Shown here: piece after piece, positions 7,524 through 15,837 of the stretch
How positions within the stretch are numbered: position 1 is the stretch's first letter
Layout of the letters: every line of letters begins with the position of its first letter
NCBI GenBank assembly: GCA_946482325.1
Contig: CAMLRA010000038.1
Span: forward strand, 1-29,001
Reading direction: 5' to 3'
Length of the DNA: 29,001 bases
Source: an uncultured Chromatiaceae bacterium
GTDB taxonomy: Bacteria > Pseudomonadota > Gammaproteobacteria > Enterobacterales > Alteromonadaceae
Notes under the pieces: generated by a model
Databases searched by the model: none
The model's input: only the letters and a program-made list of their open reading frames with translations
What the model was told of the DNA's origin: nothing
Made by a program: the position numbers and the translations under genes

Positions 7524-7804
7524 CAATATGGACTGACCAGCGGATTGCAATGTTGATATTTGTTTAACAAAATAAGACCCAGAATGACACTGGCTCACTT
7601 TGATTGTTGCATTTGTAACGTATTGACGATTAAAGGGAACATGTAATAAAAGTGATTTATGTTAACGTACCTGTTTTGTCTGCGCCGGCGTAGCTTGGAA
7701 TTGCACATTGTCCGGTGTGTTCGGTCACTTCAGGTACGACTGACAAAATTAAGTCGAAAGACCTCGGGCGCAATAAAGTTGAATGCCGTAGCAAGGAATG
7801 ACAG

Positions 7805-8371
7805 ATGAACCCGATACAGCAGCAGTCCGGCGTGACCTTAATCGAATTAATGGTGGCTTTGGTCGTCCTCACTATAGGCATCGTCATCGCGGGCCCTGGG
7901 TTTAGTACCTTCAGTGGCAGCAGTAAACTCGAAGCGCAAAGCCGCGAGATCCAGAACGCTTTGGTGTTTGCCCGCTCTGAAGCTATCCGCCTCAATCAAA
8001 ATGTGTTGTTTTGTCACAGTGCCGACAGTCTGGTCTGTTCCGCGCCGCCATCATCAGGGTGGAAAGGTTGGTTAGTGATCCCCGCCGCGGCGGCTATCGG
8101 CTCTGAGACCGGCCCGGTGCTGCGGGCCAATCTGTTTTCTGACAGCAGCGTGAAAGTCAGTTCCGGCACTGCACTTGCGAGCGCGCAACACGCGCTGCGG
8201 TTTAATTCTCAGGGACTCATCCGGATTTTCGGTAATAACACGCCTCTCAGTGACAGCATCAATATCTGTATTGCTGATGTGTCATTACAACCGAATCAAT
8301 ATGAAGTGCGGTTTAACTCCGGTGGACGGCTGCAACAAATCACCACAGATACCGATGGAATTTGCCTATGA
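7805..8371 (+). CDS. fimU: FimU/FimT (GspH-family) minor pilin, first gene of cassette 2
   Basis: A 188-residue GspH-family pilin. The leader MNPIQQQSG ends in Gly and the helix VTLIELMVALVVLTIGIVIAGPGF has Glu at +5. The family signature LEAQSREIQNALVFARSEAIRLNQ follows around residues 43-66, then a beta-rich domain with paired Cys (LFCHSADSLVC; ICIAD; GICL). The ATG at 7805 has AAGGA seven bases upstream. It heads the same gene order as the P. aeruginosa fimU-pilV-pilW-pilX-pilY1-pilE operon, in which FimU bridges the tip complex and the major pilin. The fimT versus fimU label cannot be settled by eye. Confidence 0.87.
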   Translation: MNPIQQQSGVTLIELMVALVVLTIGIVIAGPGFSTFSGSSKLEAQSREIQNALVFARSEAIRLNQNVLFCHSADSLVCSAPPSSGWKGWLVIPAAAAIGSETGPVLRANLFSDSSVKVSSGTALASAQHALRFNSQGLIRIFGNNTPLSDSINICIADVSLQPNQYEVRFNSGGRLQQITTDTDGICL

Positions 8372-8814
8372 ATACTTTGCATTGTCAGCGCGGCATTTCA
8401 TTGCTCGAAACGCTGATCGCTGTGTTAGTGCTGGCGATTGGTTTGTTAGGTGTTGCCGGTTTACAGACCACGAACTTAAAAAACAGTCAAAGTGCGCACC
8501 AGCGCACTATGGCCGTAATGCTGACAGGCAGCATGGCAGAACGTATCCGAGCCAATACTGCCATCGCAGCAACAGGCGCATTTGCGCTGGCGAAAACCTG
8601 CACCAGTATCAGTGCCACTGGTTCTATTCAAAATGTTGAACGTGGCCAGTGGATAGCCGAAATTTTACTCGCCTTTGGCAATGCAGATACCAGCTGTGGG
8701 GAAGTTAGTTATGATGCAGCAAACCGCATCTATACCATCACAGTGAGCTGGGATGACTCACGGGCTTTAGGCGGTTTAAGCACAATGAGTCTGCGCCAGC
8801 AGGTAAGGATTTAA
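8368..8814 (+). CDS. pilV: PilV-like minor pilin (cassette 2)
   Basis: A 148-residue PilV/GspI-type prepilin: leader MNTLHCQRG, then ISLLETLIAVLVLAIGLLGVAGLQ with Gly -1 and Glu +5. The region after the helix (TTNLKNSQSAHQRTMAVML, then MAERIRANTAIA) is characteristic of PilV. A Cys pair (KTCTS, DTSCGE) could form a disulfide. The ATG at 8368 overlaps the fimU-like stop (ATGA); the TTG two codons earlier is less likely. The stop overlaps the pilW start by one base. It is expected to be part of the tip-priming complex with PilW, PilX and PilY1. Confidence 0.9.
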   Translation: MNTLHCQRGISLLETLIAVLVLAIGLLGVAGLQTTNLKNSQSAHQRTMAVMLTGSMAERIRANTAIAATGAFALAKTCTSISATGSIQNVERGQWIAEILLAFGNADTSCGEVSYDAANRIYTITVSWDDSRALGGLSTMSLRQQVRI

Positions 8815-9773
8815 TGATGCGGATGCAGAAATCTCAGCAACAAAAAGGCTTCACTCTGACCGAACTGATGATCGCGCTGGTACTGGGTAGTTTTCTGGTG
8901 GCAGGTGTGGTCGGTGTGTATGTCTCCAACATCCGCACTGGTCAGGTGCAGCAACGCTTAATGTCTTCTCAACAAGCCAGCCAAATCGGTTTTCAGTTGT
9001 TAAGCCGCGATGCGATGCATGCCGGTTTTTCCGGCTGCGCCAATATGATCACACAGCGGGTGGTTAATGTACTGAATCCGCCTCTGGCATGGTGGGCGAT
9101 ATGGACCGCCGGCATCCGTGGTCATGAACAAGGCGCAGTGCCGCAATTTGCCGGTGCTGGTATTCCGCCGCTGGCTGGTGCAGATGGCGTGCAGCTGATG
9201 TATGGCCGCGGCACCAGCGCTTCGATTGTCTCGCACAACGTGGTGGGCAATCCGCCGATGGTGATCAACCAAAATGTCGCCGGCATCGTTGCGAATGACG
9301 TTGTGCTGGCCTGTGATTCAAAAATGGCGGTTATTTTTCAGGTCACCGCTATTACCGGTAACAATATCAGCCATGCCGTTGGTGCGGGTGCGCCGGGGAA
9401 TGCCTCGCTGAATTTTGGCTTTGGGGCCAATGGTGTGAATTTCCCACAAAGCTTGTCTGCAGACGCCGGGACTGTGATGCCGCTGGAAACCGTCGGTTGG
9501 TTTGTCGGCACCAACAGCGATGGTAATTCACTGTATAGAGTCGCACTCGTGGCGGGGCAAATGCGCACTGAAGAGATTTTGCCTGGTGTAGAGAATTTGC
9601 AGATTCAGTATCTGTCCCGCGGCGCAGCCAATTATGTCAACGCGAACGCAGTGGCGGACTGGGAGCAAGTGGTGGCGCTGCGCGCAACCCTGACGCTCAC
9701 CAACGATGCCAAAATGCCGGTCGCCGCCGGGCTGCGGACTTTCACCCAGGTTATTAACCTGCGTAATCACTGA
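8814..9773 (+). CDS. pilW: PilW-like minor pilin (cassette 2)
   Basis: A 319-residue PilW/GspJ-type minor pilin of usual length. The leader MMRMQKSQQQKG is followed by FTLTELMIALVLGSFLVAGVVGVYVS with Glu +5. The globular part begins with SQQASQIGFQLLSRDAMHAGFSGC, split around residues 53-70, the typical PilW segment. Two ATG codons (8814 and 8817) open the gene; the first overlaps the pilV stop (TAATG) and AAGGA lies just upstream. The end of the protein (VVALRATLTLTNDAKMPVA, TFTQVINLRN) resembles the terminal strands of PilW. The next gene, pilX, begins 10 bases later. Confidence 0.9.
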   Translation: MMRMQKSQQQKGFTLTELMIALVLGSFLVAGVVGVYVSNIRTGQVQQRLMSSQQASQIGFQLLSRDAMHAGFSGCANMITQRVVNVLNPPLAWWAIWTAGIRGHEQGAVPQFAGAGIPPLAGADGVQLMYGRGTSASIVSHNVVGNPPMVINQNVAGIVANDVVLACDSKMAVIFQVTAITGNNISHAVGAGAPGNASLNFGFGANGVNFPQSLSADAGTVMPLETVGWFVGTNSDGNSLYRVALVAGQMRTEEILPGVENLQIQYLSRGAANYVNANAVADWEQVVALRATLTLTNDAKMPVAAGLRTFTQVINLRNH

Positions 9774-9783
9774 GGCCAGCACT

Positions 9784-10278
9784 ATGCAGCAGAATCATCA
9801 ACGCGGAATTGCCTTAGTCCTGAGTCTACTGATGCTGGTCGCCATCACTTTGCTGGCGGTCAGCGCGATGCGTGGTACCACTTTGCAGGAAAAAATGGCG
9901 TCGAATCTGAACGACCGGGAAGTGGCAAAACAAGTAACAGAAGCCACGTTACGACAGGTCAGTACCTTACTGCCACCGGCCGCTGGCAGCGCCTGGTTTA
10001 ATGCGCCTATCCCGGTACCAGTGCAGGGCACTGCCGATCGCTGGAACAATCCGTTGGTTTGGGCCAATGCCGGCAATGTGGCTGTAGTGGTAAACGGCGT
10101 CAGCTATAACGGCCAGTTTTTGGTGGAAAATATGGGGTTCTGGACCAGCCGGCAGGACCCGACCTGTAAACCGAAAGAAAATCCATTGTGTGAACGTCAG
10201 ACTTACCGCATCACAGTTCGCAACCAGCCAGTCAATGGCCGGGCCGCAGTGGTGGTGCAGGTCGTCTGGCGGATTTAA
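9784..10278 (+). CDS. pilX: PilX-like minor pilin (cassette 2)
   Basis: A 164-residue PilX protein of normal family length. The leader MQQNHQRG precedes IALVLSLLMLVAITLLAVSAMRG, and the PilX_N signature TTLQEKMASNLNDREVAKQ follows. Mature position 5 is Leu rather than Glu, as is usual for PilX/GspK proteins that cap the tip. The globular part has two Cys (DPTCKPKENPLCERQ) and ends VVVQVVWRI. The start at 9784 was chosen because it opens the canonical leader; the frame extends upstream into pilW without pilin features. In P. aeruginosa PilX works with PilV, PilW and PilY1. pilY1 follows after 35 bases. Confidence 0.88.
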   Translation: MQQNHQRGIALVLSLLMLVAITLLAVSAMRGTTLQEKMASNLNDREVAKQVTEATLRQVSTLLPPAAGSAWFNAPIPVPVQGTADRWNNPLVWANAGNVAVVVNGVSYNGQFLVENMGFWTSRQDPTCKPKENPLCERQTYRITVRNQPVNGRAAVVVQVVWRI

Positions 10279-10313
10279 CTGCACGTCAACATGTCCTAGT
10301 CGACAGGAGAAGG

Positions 10314-13300
10314 ATGATGGCAAAGAAAACTTGGCACTGGCAATCGGCTCTATGTGGCGCTTTGCTAGCCAGCGGAACTGTTCAGGCCGCTATTGATATC
10401 GCCTCTGCGCCGCTGGAAACCGGTTCGACGGTGGATCCGAATATTTTCTTCGTGATTGACGATTCGGGGTCAATGCTACAGGGCATGATGCCGGAAAATC
10501 TGGAAGACAATGCCAGTGTCAGCGACTCCTGTTCGAAGAAAACATATGCCGGCCAGAGCATGTGTTACTACGATATGACCGGTCGCGAATTTCTGGCGTC
10601 TTCGCATTTGAACAAGCTGTATTACAACCCTGATGTGACTTATCCGGTGCCTACCAAAGCGGATGGAACCACCTTTGGACCTGCCTCTTTTACAGCGGCA
10701 AAAGTCGATGGATACGTCAGCACTTCCGCATCAGTCAATTTGAGTAGTGAATATCGGGCAATTATGGCTGCAGGCAGTATAGGAACAGGTGCCAAGACCG
10801 TTTTTGCAGTGAGCCCGGACGCGATTGCGGGGCCGGCTTTTTATTACAAATATACGCCTGGATGTATAAATAGCGTTTACAGCGACTCCTGCTATAACAT
10901 CGAATATCTCAATACCACTGCAAAACAACAAAATTTTGCGAATTGGTTCTCGTATCATCGTACCCGTTTGTTGGCTGCGAAATCGGGTATTGGTAGCGCC
11001 TTCCACCAGCAAGGGACGGCGATGCGGGTTGGTTATGGTTCTATTAACGAGATGTCTTCTAAGGTCGGTGTCAAACAGTTCAGCGGTACTAACAGAACTG
11101 CATTTTTTAACTGGTTGTATACCTTGCCGCCAGATTCTGGCGGGACACCGCTGCGCAGCGCATTAATCAGTGCCGGTAACTATTACAGAACTGAGGAGCC
11201 TTGGCGGGTTGATCCGGCAAATTCCGCATCGGCGCTGCTGGAATGCCGTCAGAGCTTTACCATCCTGATGACTGATGGTTATTACAATGACAGTGCCCAG
11301 GGCGGTGAACACGACAATAGTGCCGGTACGACCATCACCGGGCCAAAAGGCAAGACTTATACCTACGCACCACAAAGTCCATTTGCATTCAATACCAAAG
11401 ACACTTTGGCTGATATCGCGATGAACTATTGGAAAAATGATGCCGATGCCAGCTGGTCTGCTTCGAGGAAAATGGAAAATACCGTGCCAACTTCGGCAGC
11501 CAATCCAGCATTCTGGCAACATATGGTCACTTTTGGCGTTGGTTTTGGCGTGCAGGGTTCGATCAATCCGACGACCGCTTTTAATGCCATCAGTAGCGGT
11601 GCCACCATTAACTGGTCCAGCACCACTACAGATCCAGGTAAGATCGATGACTTATTACATGCTTCGGTAAATGGTCGCGGCGGTTTTTTTGCAGCCAGCG
11701 ACCCGGTGGCGTTTTCACAGGGTTTAGCTGACACTCTGAGCGCTATTGCTGAACGCATTGGGACCTCCTCGAATATTGCGGCTACGGCCATTAACTCGCT
11801 GCAATCGGAATCGAATCTGTATCAGGCGCGTTATGTTGCCGGCGAATGGAGCGGCGACCTGTGGGCCTATGACACCGATGACACTACGACGCCAATCTGG
11901 AAAGCCAGTGATGTGTTGCCGGCGCATGCCAGCAGAAAAATAATTTATGGTGCTGATACCGGTTCGGCAAAAAACTTTAACTGGAGCAATTTATCAACAG
12001 CGGAAAAAACTGCGATGAGTAATGTCAGCACAGTGCTGGATTATGTCCGCGGCGACACCACGCTGGAAAAGCGTAATCCGGGTGGCATTTACCGCAATCG
12101 CGGAAAGATCCTCGGCGATCTGGTGAACTCTTCACCAGAACTGGTGGAAGCACCCTATGACCTGAGTTATCACAGATACAACTGGACTGGCGCTTCTGCT
12201 TACCGCAGTTTTATTGAAGGCCCGGCAAAATCGCGTACTCCTATGCTGTACGTGGGCTCCAACGATGGCATGTTACATGGTTTTAATGCGAACACTGGGG
12301 TAGAGGTATTTGCATATATTCCAAAAGCGGTGATGGCACCATTGCCGTCGGATACCGTCAATGTGCTGAAAAAATATTCAGAACCCAACTATAGCCATAA
12401 ATTTTCAGTGGATGGCTCTCCGATAGTTGCAGATGTTTACACCGGAAGCATGGGCTGGAGAAGTTTGTTAATCGGCACGCAGGGACGTGGTGGCAATAGC
12501 CTGTTTGTGATTGATGTAACAGAACCCGACAGTGTCACGCCCAGCAACATTATGTGGGACAAATCATTCAGTGAGTTGGGTGCATATCTAGGAACACCAC
12601 AGGTGACAAGAACTGAGTCAGGCCAGTGGGTGATTGTTGTTGGTTATGGCTATAACAATTCGACTGACCAATCCGGTTTGCTGGTGATTGATCTGTTGTC
12701 CGGTAATATTGTGAAGCAACTGGCGACAGGTAAAGGCTCATCCAGCGATCCGAACGGTATGGCAGAGGTCAATTTACTTGATGTTGATGCGGACGGAAAT
12801 ACTGATTGGGTTTATGGCGGTGACATGCATGGGTATGTCTGGAAATTTGATCTTTCATCATCATCCAGCTCTGCGTGGAATATAGCCTATAGTGGTCAGC
12901 CACTGTTTCAGGCGAAAAATGGCAGCGGTACCCGGCAAATGATCACCGGTGGTGTGTTGTCCAGTGTCGAACCGACCACCGGTAAAGTCTGGCTGTTTTT
13001 TGGCACAGGCCGTTATTTAAACGTGAACGACCCTAGCAATAATGAACAGCAGACCTGGTACGGACTGATCGACGGTGCGACCATCAGTGGCCGCTCAGAG
13101 CTGGAGAGCAGGACTATTACCAATGTCGGCGACCAACGCGTGATCACTGAAGTCAACAGTATGACGCTCGGTAAAAAAGGCTGGTACATGGATTTGGTTG
13201 ATACGCGCGAGCGGATTGTTGATATGCCGCTGATGGTTGGGCCTGAGCTGGTGATGAATACCACGATTCCGGATACCAATGTTTGTAATCCCAGTGGTGC

Positions 13301-13589
13301 CGGTTATCTGATGGTCGTGTCGCCATATACTGGCGGCCGGCTGAAAAAGACCTTTTTTGATATTGATAACAACAACGAATTTGATGAAGACGACAAAGTC
13401 AGCGTGGCTGGTAATCCGACTATTGTCAGTGGTATCAAAGTCAGCAGTCTGAACTCGGTCACCCGGCTGGCGAAAGTTGGTGAACTGATCAAGAGCTTTA
13501 ATAACTGCGAGGGTGGTTGTATTGAATCCAGGGCAATAGATCCGACACGTAATGTCGGCATGCAGTCCTGGCGTGAATTGACGAATTAA
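10314..13589 (+). CDS. pilY1: PilY1-type type IV pilus tip adhesin/assembly factor
   Basis: A 1091-residue secreted tip protein. A signal peptide (about 1-25, ending GTVQA) is followed by a von Willebrand A-like domain with MIDAS residues D49, S51 and S53 (VIDDSGSM) and the later TDG motif near residue 320. The C-terminal half is the PilC/PilY1 beta-propeller, from about residue 600, with TPMLYVGSNDGMLHGFNA and a calcium-loop pattern D823-V-D-A-D-G-N-T-D831. A second acidic loop is FDIDNNNEFDEDDK. An RGD occurs at 579-581. In Pseudomonas and Neisseria such proteins bind surfaces, bind calcium and control pilus retraction. The strong AGGAGA at 10305-10310 serves ATG 10314 or 10317. It lies between pilX and pilE in the canonical order; no pilY2 is visible. 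Confidence 0.95.
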   Translation: MMAKKTWHWQSALCGALLASGTVQAAIDIASAPLETGSTVDPNIFFVIDDSGSMLQGMMPENLEDNASVSDSCSKKTYAGQSMCYYDMTGREFLASSHLNKLYYNPDVTYPVPTKADGTTFGPASFTAAKVDGYVSTSASVNLSSEYRAIMAAGSIGTGAKTVFAVSPDAIAGPAFYYKYTPGCINSVYSDSCYNIEYLNTTAKQQNFANWFSYHRTRLLAAKSGIGSAFHQQGTAMRVGYGSINEMSSKVGVKQFSGTNRTAFFNWLYTLPPDSGGTPLRSALISAGNYYRTEEPWRVDPANSASALLECRQSFTILMTDGYYNDSAQGGEHDNSAGTTITGPKGKTYTYAPQSPFAFNTKDTLADIAMNYWKNDADASWSASRKMENTVPTSAANPAFWQHMVTFGVGFGVQGSINPTTAFNAISSGATINWSSTTTDPGKIDDLLHASVNGRGGFFAASDPVAFSQGLADTLSAIAERIGTSSNIAATAINSLQSESNLYQARYVAGEWSGDLWAYDTDDTTTPIWKASDVLPAHASRKIIYGADTGSAKNFNWSNLSTAEKTAMSNVSTVLDYVRGDTTLEKRNPGGIYRNRGKILGDLVNSSPELVEAPYDLSYHRYNWTGASAYRSFIEGPAKSRTPMLYVGSNDGMLHGFNANTGVEVFAYIPKAVMAPLPSDTVNVLKKYSEPNYSHKFSVDGSPIVADVYTGSMGWRSLLIGTQGRGGNSLFVIDVTEPDSVTPSNIMWDKSFSELGAYLGTPQVTRTESGQWVIVVGYGYNNSTDQSGLLVIDLLSGNIVKQLATGKGSSSDPNGMAEVNLLDVDADGNTDWVYGGDMHGYVWKFDLSSSSSSAWNIAYSGQPLFQAKNGSGTRQMITGGVLSSVEPTTGKVWLFFGTGRYLNVNDPSNNEQQTWYGLIDGATISGRSELESRTITNVGDQRVITEVNSMTLGKKGWYMDLVDTRERIVDMPLMVGPELVMNTTIPDTNVCNPSGAGYLMVVSPYTGGRLKKTFFDIDNNNEFDEDDKVSVAGNPTIVSGIKVSSLNSVTRLAKVGELIKSFNNCEGGCIESRAIDPTRNVGMQSWRELTN

Positions 13590-13599
13590 CAGGTGAAAT

Positions 13600-14025
13600 A
13601 TGCAGTCAAAACAACGTGGTTTTAGTCTGATGGAACTGATGGTCGCGGTGGCGGTGGCAGGCATTCTGCTCGCTATTGCGGTGCCTTCTTATCAGAATTA
13701 TCTCAATGGAAATCGCCGTGCTGTAGCCGGTGCTTGCCTGGTCGAGATGTCTCAGTTTATGGAACGCGTATATACCAGCAGTATGGTCTATAACCTCAAC
13801 AATGGTGTTGCAACAGCATTACCCGCAACGACTTGCCGGCAAACTCTGGATGCCACTTATACCTTCACGCTGTCGGTTGCTGCACAGACTTACACCATCT
13901 CTGCGGAACCAAAAGGCGCACAAAGCGGGGATACGACCTGCGGCACTCTGACCATCAATCAGGCTGGAGTGCGCAGCGCTGCGGGAAGCAGCACACCCGC
14001 TCAGATCAAAAAATGCTTTGGTTAG
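13600..14025 (+). CDS. pilE: PilE-like minor pilin, last gene of cassette 2
   Basis: A 141-residue type IV pilin. The leader MQSKQRG is followed by FSLMELMVAVAVAGILLAIAVPSYQNYL, with Gly -1 and Glu +5. The rest resembles minor pilin PilE: GNRRAVAGACLVEMSQFMERVY, split around residues 38-58, then four Cys in all (GACL, TTCRQ, TTCGT, KKCFG) and the conserved GTLTINQAGVRS. It begins 10 bases after pilY1. In P. aeruginosa PilE closes the same operon and links minor and major subunits. It could be confused with a major pilin, but its position and NQAG motif favour the minor type. Confidence 0.9.
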   Translation: MQSKQRGFSLMELMVAVAVAGILLAIAVPSYQNYLNGNRRAVAGACLVEMSQFMERVYTSSMVYNLNNGVATALPATTCRQTLDATYTFTLSVAAQTYTISAEPKGAQSGDTTCGTLTINQAGVRSAAGSSTPAQIKKCFG

Positions 14026-14033
14026 TGGCATAT

Positions 14034-14062
14034 TTGAAAATATAAGTTAAATTAAATGTAAA
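14034..14062 (+). promoter_or_regulatory. Candidate sigma-70 promoter for cassette 3
   Basis: TTGAAA (14034-14039, five of six) and TGTAAA (14057-14062, four of six) are separated by 17 bases in the AT-rich 59-bp gap between cassettes 2 and 3. This would allow cassette 3 to be transcribed separately, though read-through from cassette 2 is also possible because no terminator is seen in the gap. Confidence 0.4.
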
Positions 14063-14065
14063 TTT

Positions 14066-14085
14066 CAGGTGTAAGGATATACCTG
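14066..14085 (+). promoter_or_regulatory. Hairpin enclosing the ribosome binding site of cassette 3
   Basis: CAGGTGTA (14066-14073) pairs with TATACCTG (14078-14085) with one G-U pair, leaving the loop AGGA (14074-14077), which is the only visible ribosome binding site for the GTG start at 14085. The stem ends on the first base of the start codon. This could limit or regulate initiation. Confidence 0.4.
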
Positions 14086-14534
14086 TGTTTACTAAAGGAT
14101 TCAGTTTACTGGAAACCTTACTGGCGTTAGCGCTGAGTTGTGTGCTGCTGTTATCAGCGCTCAGTTGCCAGTGGTTTGCCCGCCGTAGTTTTCAAGTCAG
14201 TCTTGAACAGATGACAGCCATGCATCTGTTAATTGATATCAGCCACAGTACCGACAGCCGTCGTTTTATGTCCGGGCAATCGGTGTCGGCAGCACTGGCC
14301 GCCTGCCCAAACTGTGACCCCTTAACCTTACTGCATTTACAGTCCGCAGTGGCCATGTTGGCGCAGGGGCCAGGTCTGCAGCTCAAAGACCCCGAGCTCT
14401 GCACTGAAAGTCTGGCTGGAAAGCGACGGCTGATCCTAAGCTGGAAAAGTGCCGTGGCGCCGGCTGCGGCTCCGCTCCAACGTTGTGGCGGCGGCAATGG
14501 ACGACGTCAGGTAATGCTGGAGTTTCCGGCATGA
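14085..14534 (+). CDS. Divergent PilV-like minor pilin (cassette 3)
   Basis: A 149-residue prepilin starting with GTG. The five-residue leader (MFTKG) precedes FSLLETLLALALSCVLLLSALS, with Gly -1 and Glu +5; SLLETL at the helix start is the PilV-type form. The globular part is unlike cassette 2 PilV and contains a CPNC motif (about residues 69-72) plus two later Cys. It overlaps the following PilW-like gene (ATGA). Position first in a V-W-X-Y1-E order supports the PilV assignment; sequence alone is only suggestive. Gly -1 predicts normal processing by the prepilin peptidase. Confidence 0.78.
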   Translation: MFTKGFSLLETLLALALSCVLLLSALSCQWFARRSFQVSLEQMTAMHLLIDISHSTDSRRFMSGQSVSAALAACPNCDPLTLLHLQSAVAMLAQGPGLQLKDPELCTESLAGKRRLILSWKSAVAPAAAPLQRCGGGNGRRQVMLEFPA

Positions 14535-15478
14535 ACCAGCGCTTTTTATCGCAACAGGGCTTTTTGTTAGTCCAGCAAATGGTCGTACTGCTGTTATCTG
14601 CATTGTTGTTGTTGATGTTCAGCAGTGCGCTGGTTATACAGTGGCAGGCGTTTCGCCAGCAAAGTCAGCTGACCTTGCTGCAACAAACGGCGGTCCAGCT
14701 ACATGTATTGTTGCAGCGCGAACTTAGCAACAGTCAGTTTTGGGCCGGTTTGCAACATAGTCAATTGCTACCATCGTCAGTGCCGGTATCCGGCGATTGC
14801 CCCAGTGCCGCACCCGACACTGGCAGTTTCCCGACTAACTCCCGGCAATGGTTACCATTTTTCGCCGGCACCGTCGGTAATGCACAGACACCTGTCTGCC
14901 TGAACAATGCCAATAAACAATCCGACTTTCTTCAGTTGAAGCATTTGGCGGGCGATCCTTTGGTATTGGCAGACCTGCGCAACAACCGTGCTTATCTCCA
15001 GCAAACCGGCTGGCGGGGCCGGTTCGTCAGCAGCAACGACGCTGGCTTAGACGCCCAATCCTGGTACTGGCCATATGTGCACGAATTGTATTATGTGGCC
15101 GGCCAGACGCTCGCTGGCGTTGGCATTCCGGTACTGATGCGAAAGCGTTTGATCCGCAACGCGCAAGGCAATTTTGTCCTGGACACTCACGCAGTACTCG
15201 ACGGAGTCGAGCTCATGGTGTTGGAAATGGGGCTGGATTCTGACGGTGATGGTTATGCCGAACAGTTTCTGCCAGCGGCCCAGCTGACGGCTGCACAGTG
15301 GCGCCAGCCTCATCTTGTCAGCCAGCTGCGTTATTTTGTGTTGCTGCGGGCGCTGCAAGCCGAACCCGGCTATCGCAATCAGCAACAATATCAATTGGGT
15401 CGACGACGTTTTCAGGCGCCAGGCGATTCTTACCGACGCTTATTAATCAGCAGTTCTGTGTCATTTCCATCGTCTTAA
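14531..15478 (+). CDS. Divergent PilW-like minor pilin lacking Glu5 (cassette 3)
   Basis: A 315-residue prepilin-like protein. The leader MNQRFLSQQG precedes FLLVQQMVVLLLSALLLLMFSS: Gly -1 is present but mature position 5 is Gln, not Glu. Length and position match PilW. Internal features include a Cys pair (GDCPSA, TPVCLNN) and an Asp-rich DSDGDGYAEQF segment near residue 238 that resembles a calcium loop. The C-terminal part (HLVSQLRYFVLLRAL, then RRFQAPGDSYRRLLISSSV) matches the terminal strands of PilW-type pilins. The ATG overlaps the PilV-like stop. Loss of Glu5 is otherwise typical of tip-most GspK/PilX proteins, so its place in the complex may differ. Confidence 0.78.
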   Translation: MNQRFLSQQGFLLVQQMVVLLLSALLLLMFSSALVIQWQAFRQQSQLTLLQQTAVQLHVLLQRELSNSQFWAGLQHSQLLPSSVPVSGDCPSAAPDTGSFPTNSRQWLPFFAGTVGNAQTPVCLNNANKQSDFLQLKHLAGDPLVLADLRNNRAYLQQTGWRGRFVSSNDAGLDAQSWYWPYVHELYYVAGQTLAGVGIPVLMRKRLIRNAQGNFVLDTHAVLDGVELMVLEMGLDSDGDGYAEQFLPAAQLTAAQWRQPHLVSQLRYFVLLRALQAEPGYRNQQQYQLGRRRFQAPGDSYRRLLISSSVSFPSS

Positions 15479-15492
15479 TCCGGAGGTCCTGT

Positions 15493-15837
15493 ATGCGCAC
15501 AAAAGGATTTGTGCTGGTGATGTGTTTGTTATTTGGCTTGCTGTGCAGCGCGCTGGCATTGGCCGCTCTGACCGTGACTGCGCTGAGTGTGCGATTTAAT
15601 CAGGCCATCTTGTGGCAAAAGCAAAGGCCGGCAACGGTACAGCTGCCTCAAATATCCGCCAGTCATACGCCGGTACAACTATCTGTGCCCTGTCCGCCAC
15701 AATTTAACTTATGGCCTTCGGGCTGGCAAAGATGTCAGCTCAGGCGTGTAGCCAATACGGAGCTCACCACCGATAGTGATGCTGGTGTCATGGTGACCTG
15801 GCAAATTGATCCACAAACCCAAGGAGGGGAATTATGA
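15493..15837 (+). CDS. Short PilX-like prepilin (cassette 3)
   Basis: A 114-residue protein with leader MRTKG and a hydrophobic helix FVLVMCLLFGLLCSALALAAL; mature position 5 is Met, so Glu5 is missing as in PilX proteins. The remainder is short, with Cys residues at VPCPPQ and WQRCQL. It is about 50 residues shorter than cassette 2 PilX and lacks the EKMA-type signature, so assignment rests on the helix, the missing Glu5 and its place between PilW-like and PilY1-like genes. GGAGG at 15482-15486 precedes the ATG at 15493. It ends in an ATGA overlap with the next gene. Confidence 0.7.
   Translation: MRTKGFVLVMCLLFGLLCSALALAALTVTALSVRFNQAILWQKQRPATVQLPQISASHTPVQLSVPCPPQFNLWPSGWQRCQLRRVANTELTTDSDAGVMVTWQIDPQTQGGEL

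Larger units (their letters stand above)
7444..7804. other. Divergent regulatory region between pilin cassettes 1 and 2 (361 bp)
   Basis: No gene is visible. It holds a candidate minus-strand promoter, a 17-bp perfect palindrome, a LytTR-like half-site and GGTCA-N8-TGACC (7521-7538). On the plus-strand side TTGACG (7623-7628) with TAATAA (7644-7649) is a possible promoter for cassette 2, but its 15-base spacer is short. CGTACCTG (7666-7673) is inverted as CAGGTACG (7731-7738). The cassette 2 leader may thus be long and structured. AAGGA upstream of 7805 is the ribosome binding site of the first plus gene. Confidence 0.6.

Noticed and set aside
7666..7738. Eight-base inverted repeat CGTACCTG/CAGGTACG as a riboswitch or attenuator
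   Set aside because: The arms are 57 bases apart, there is no terminator or known aptamer pattern, and the repeat may be chance.
7444..7804. Sigma-54 promoter for the pilin cassettes
   Set aside because: No GG-N10-GC element of the TGGCAC-N5-TTGC type was found on either strand; TGGC and TTGC near 7591-7610 are wrongly spaced.
10292..10305. TGTCCTAGTCGACA before pilY1 as a second copy of the 7471 palindrome
   Set aside because: Only TGTCCTA and the outer TGTC/GACA are shared; the symmetry is poor and it lies within an operon.
13095..13664. Long minus-strand frame under the end of pilY1
   Set aside because: It is a shadow of pilY1 with composition typical of antisense frames and no ribosome binding site or known domain.
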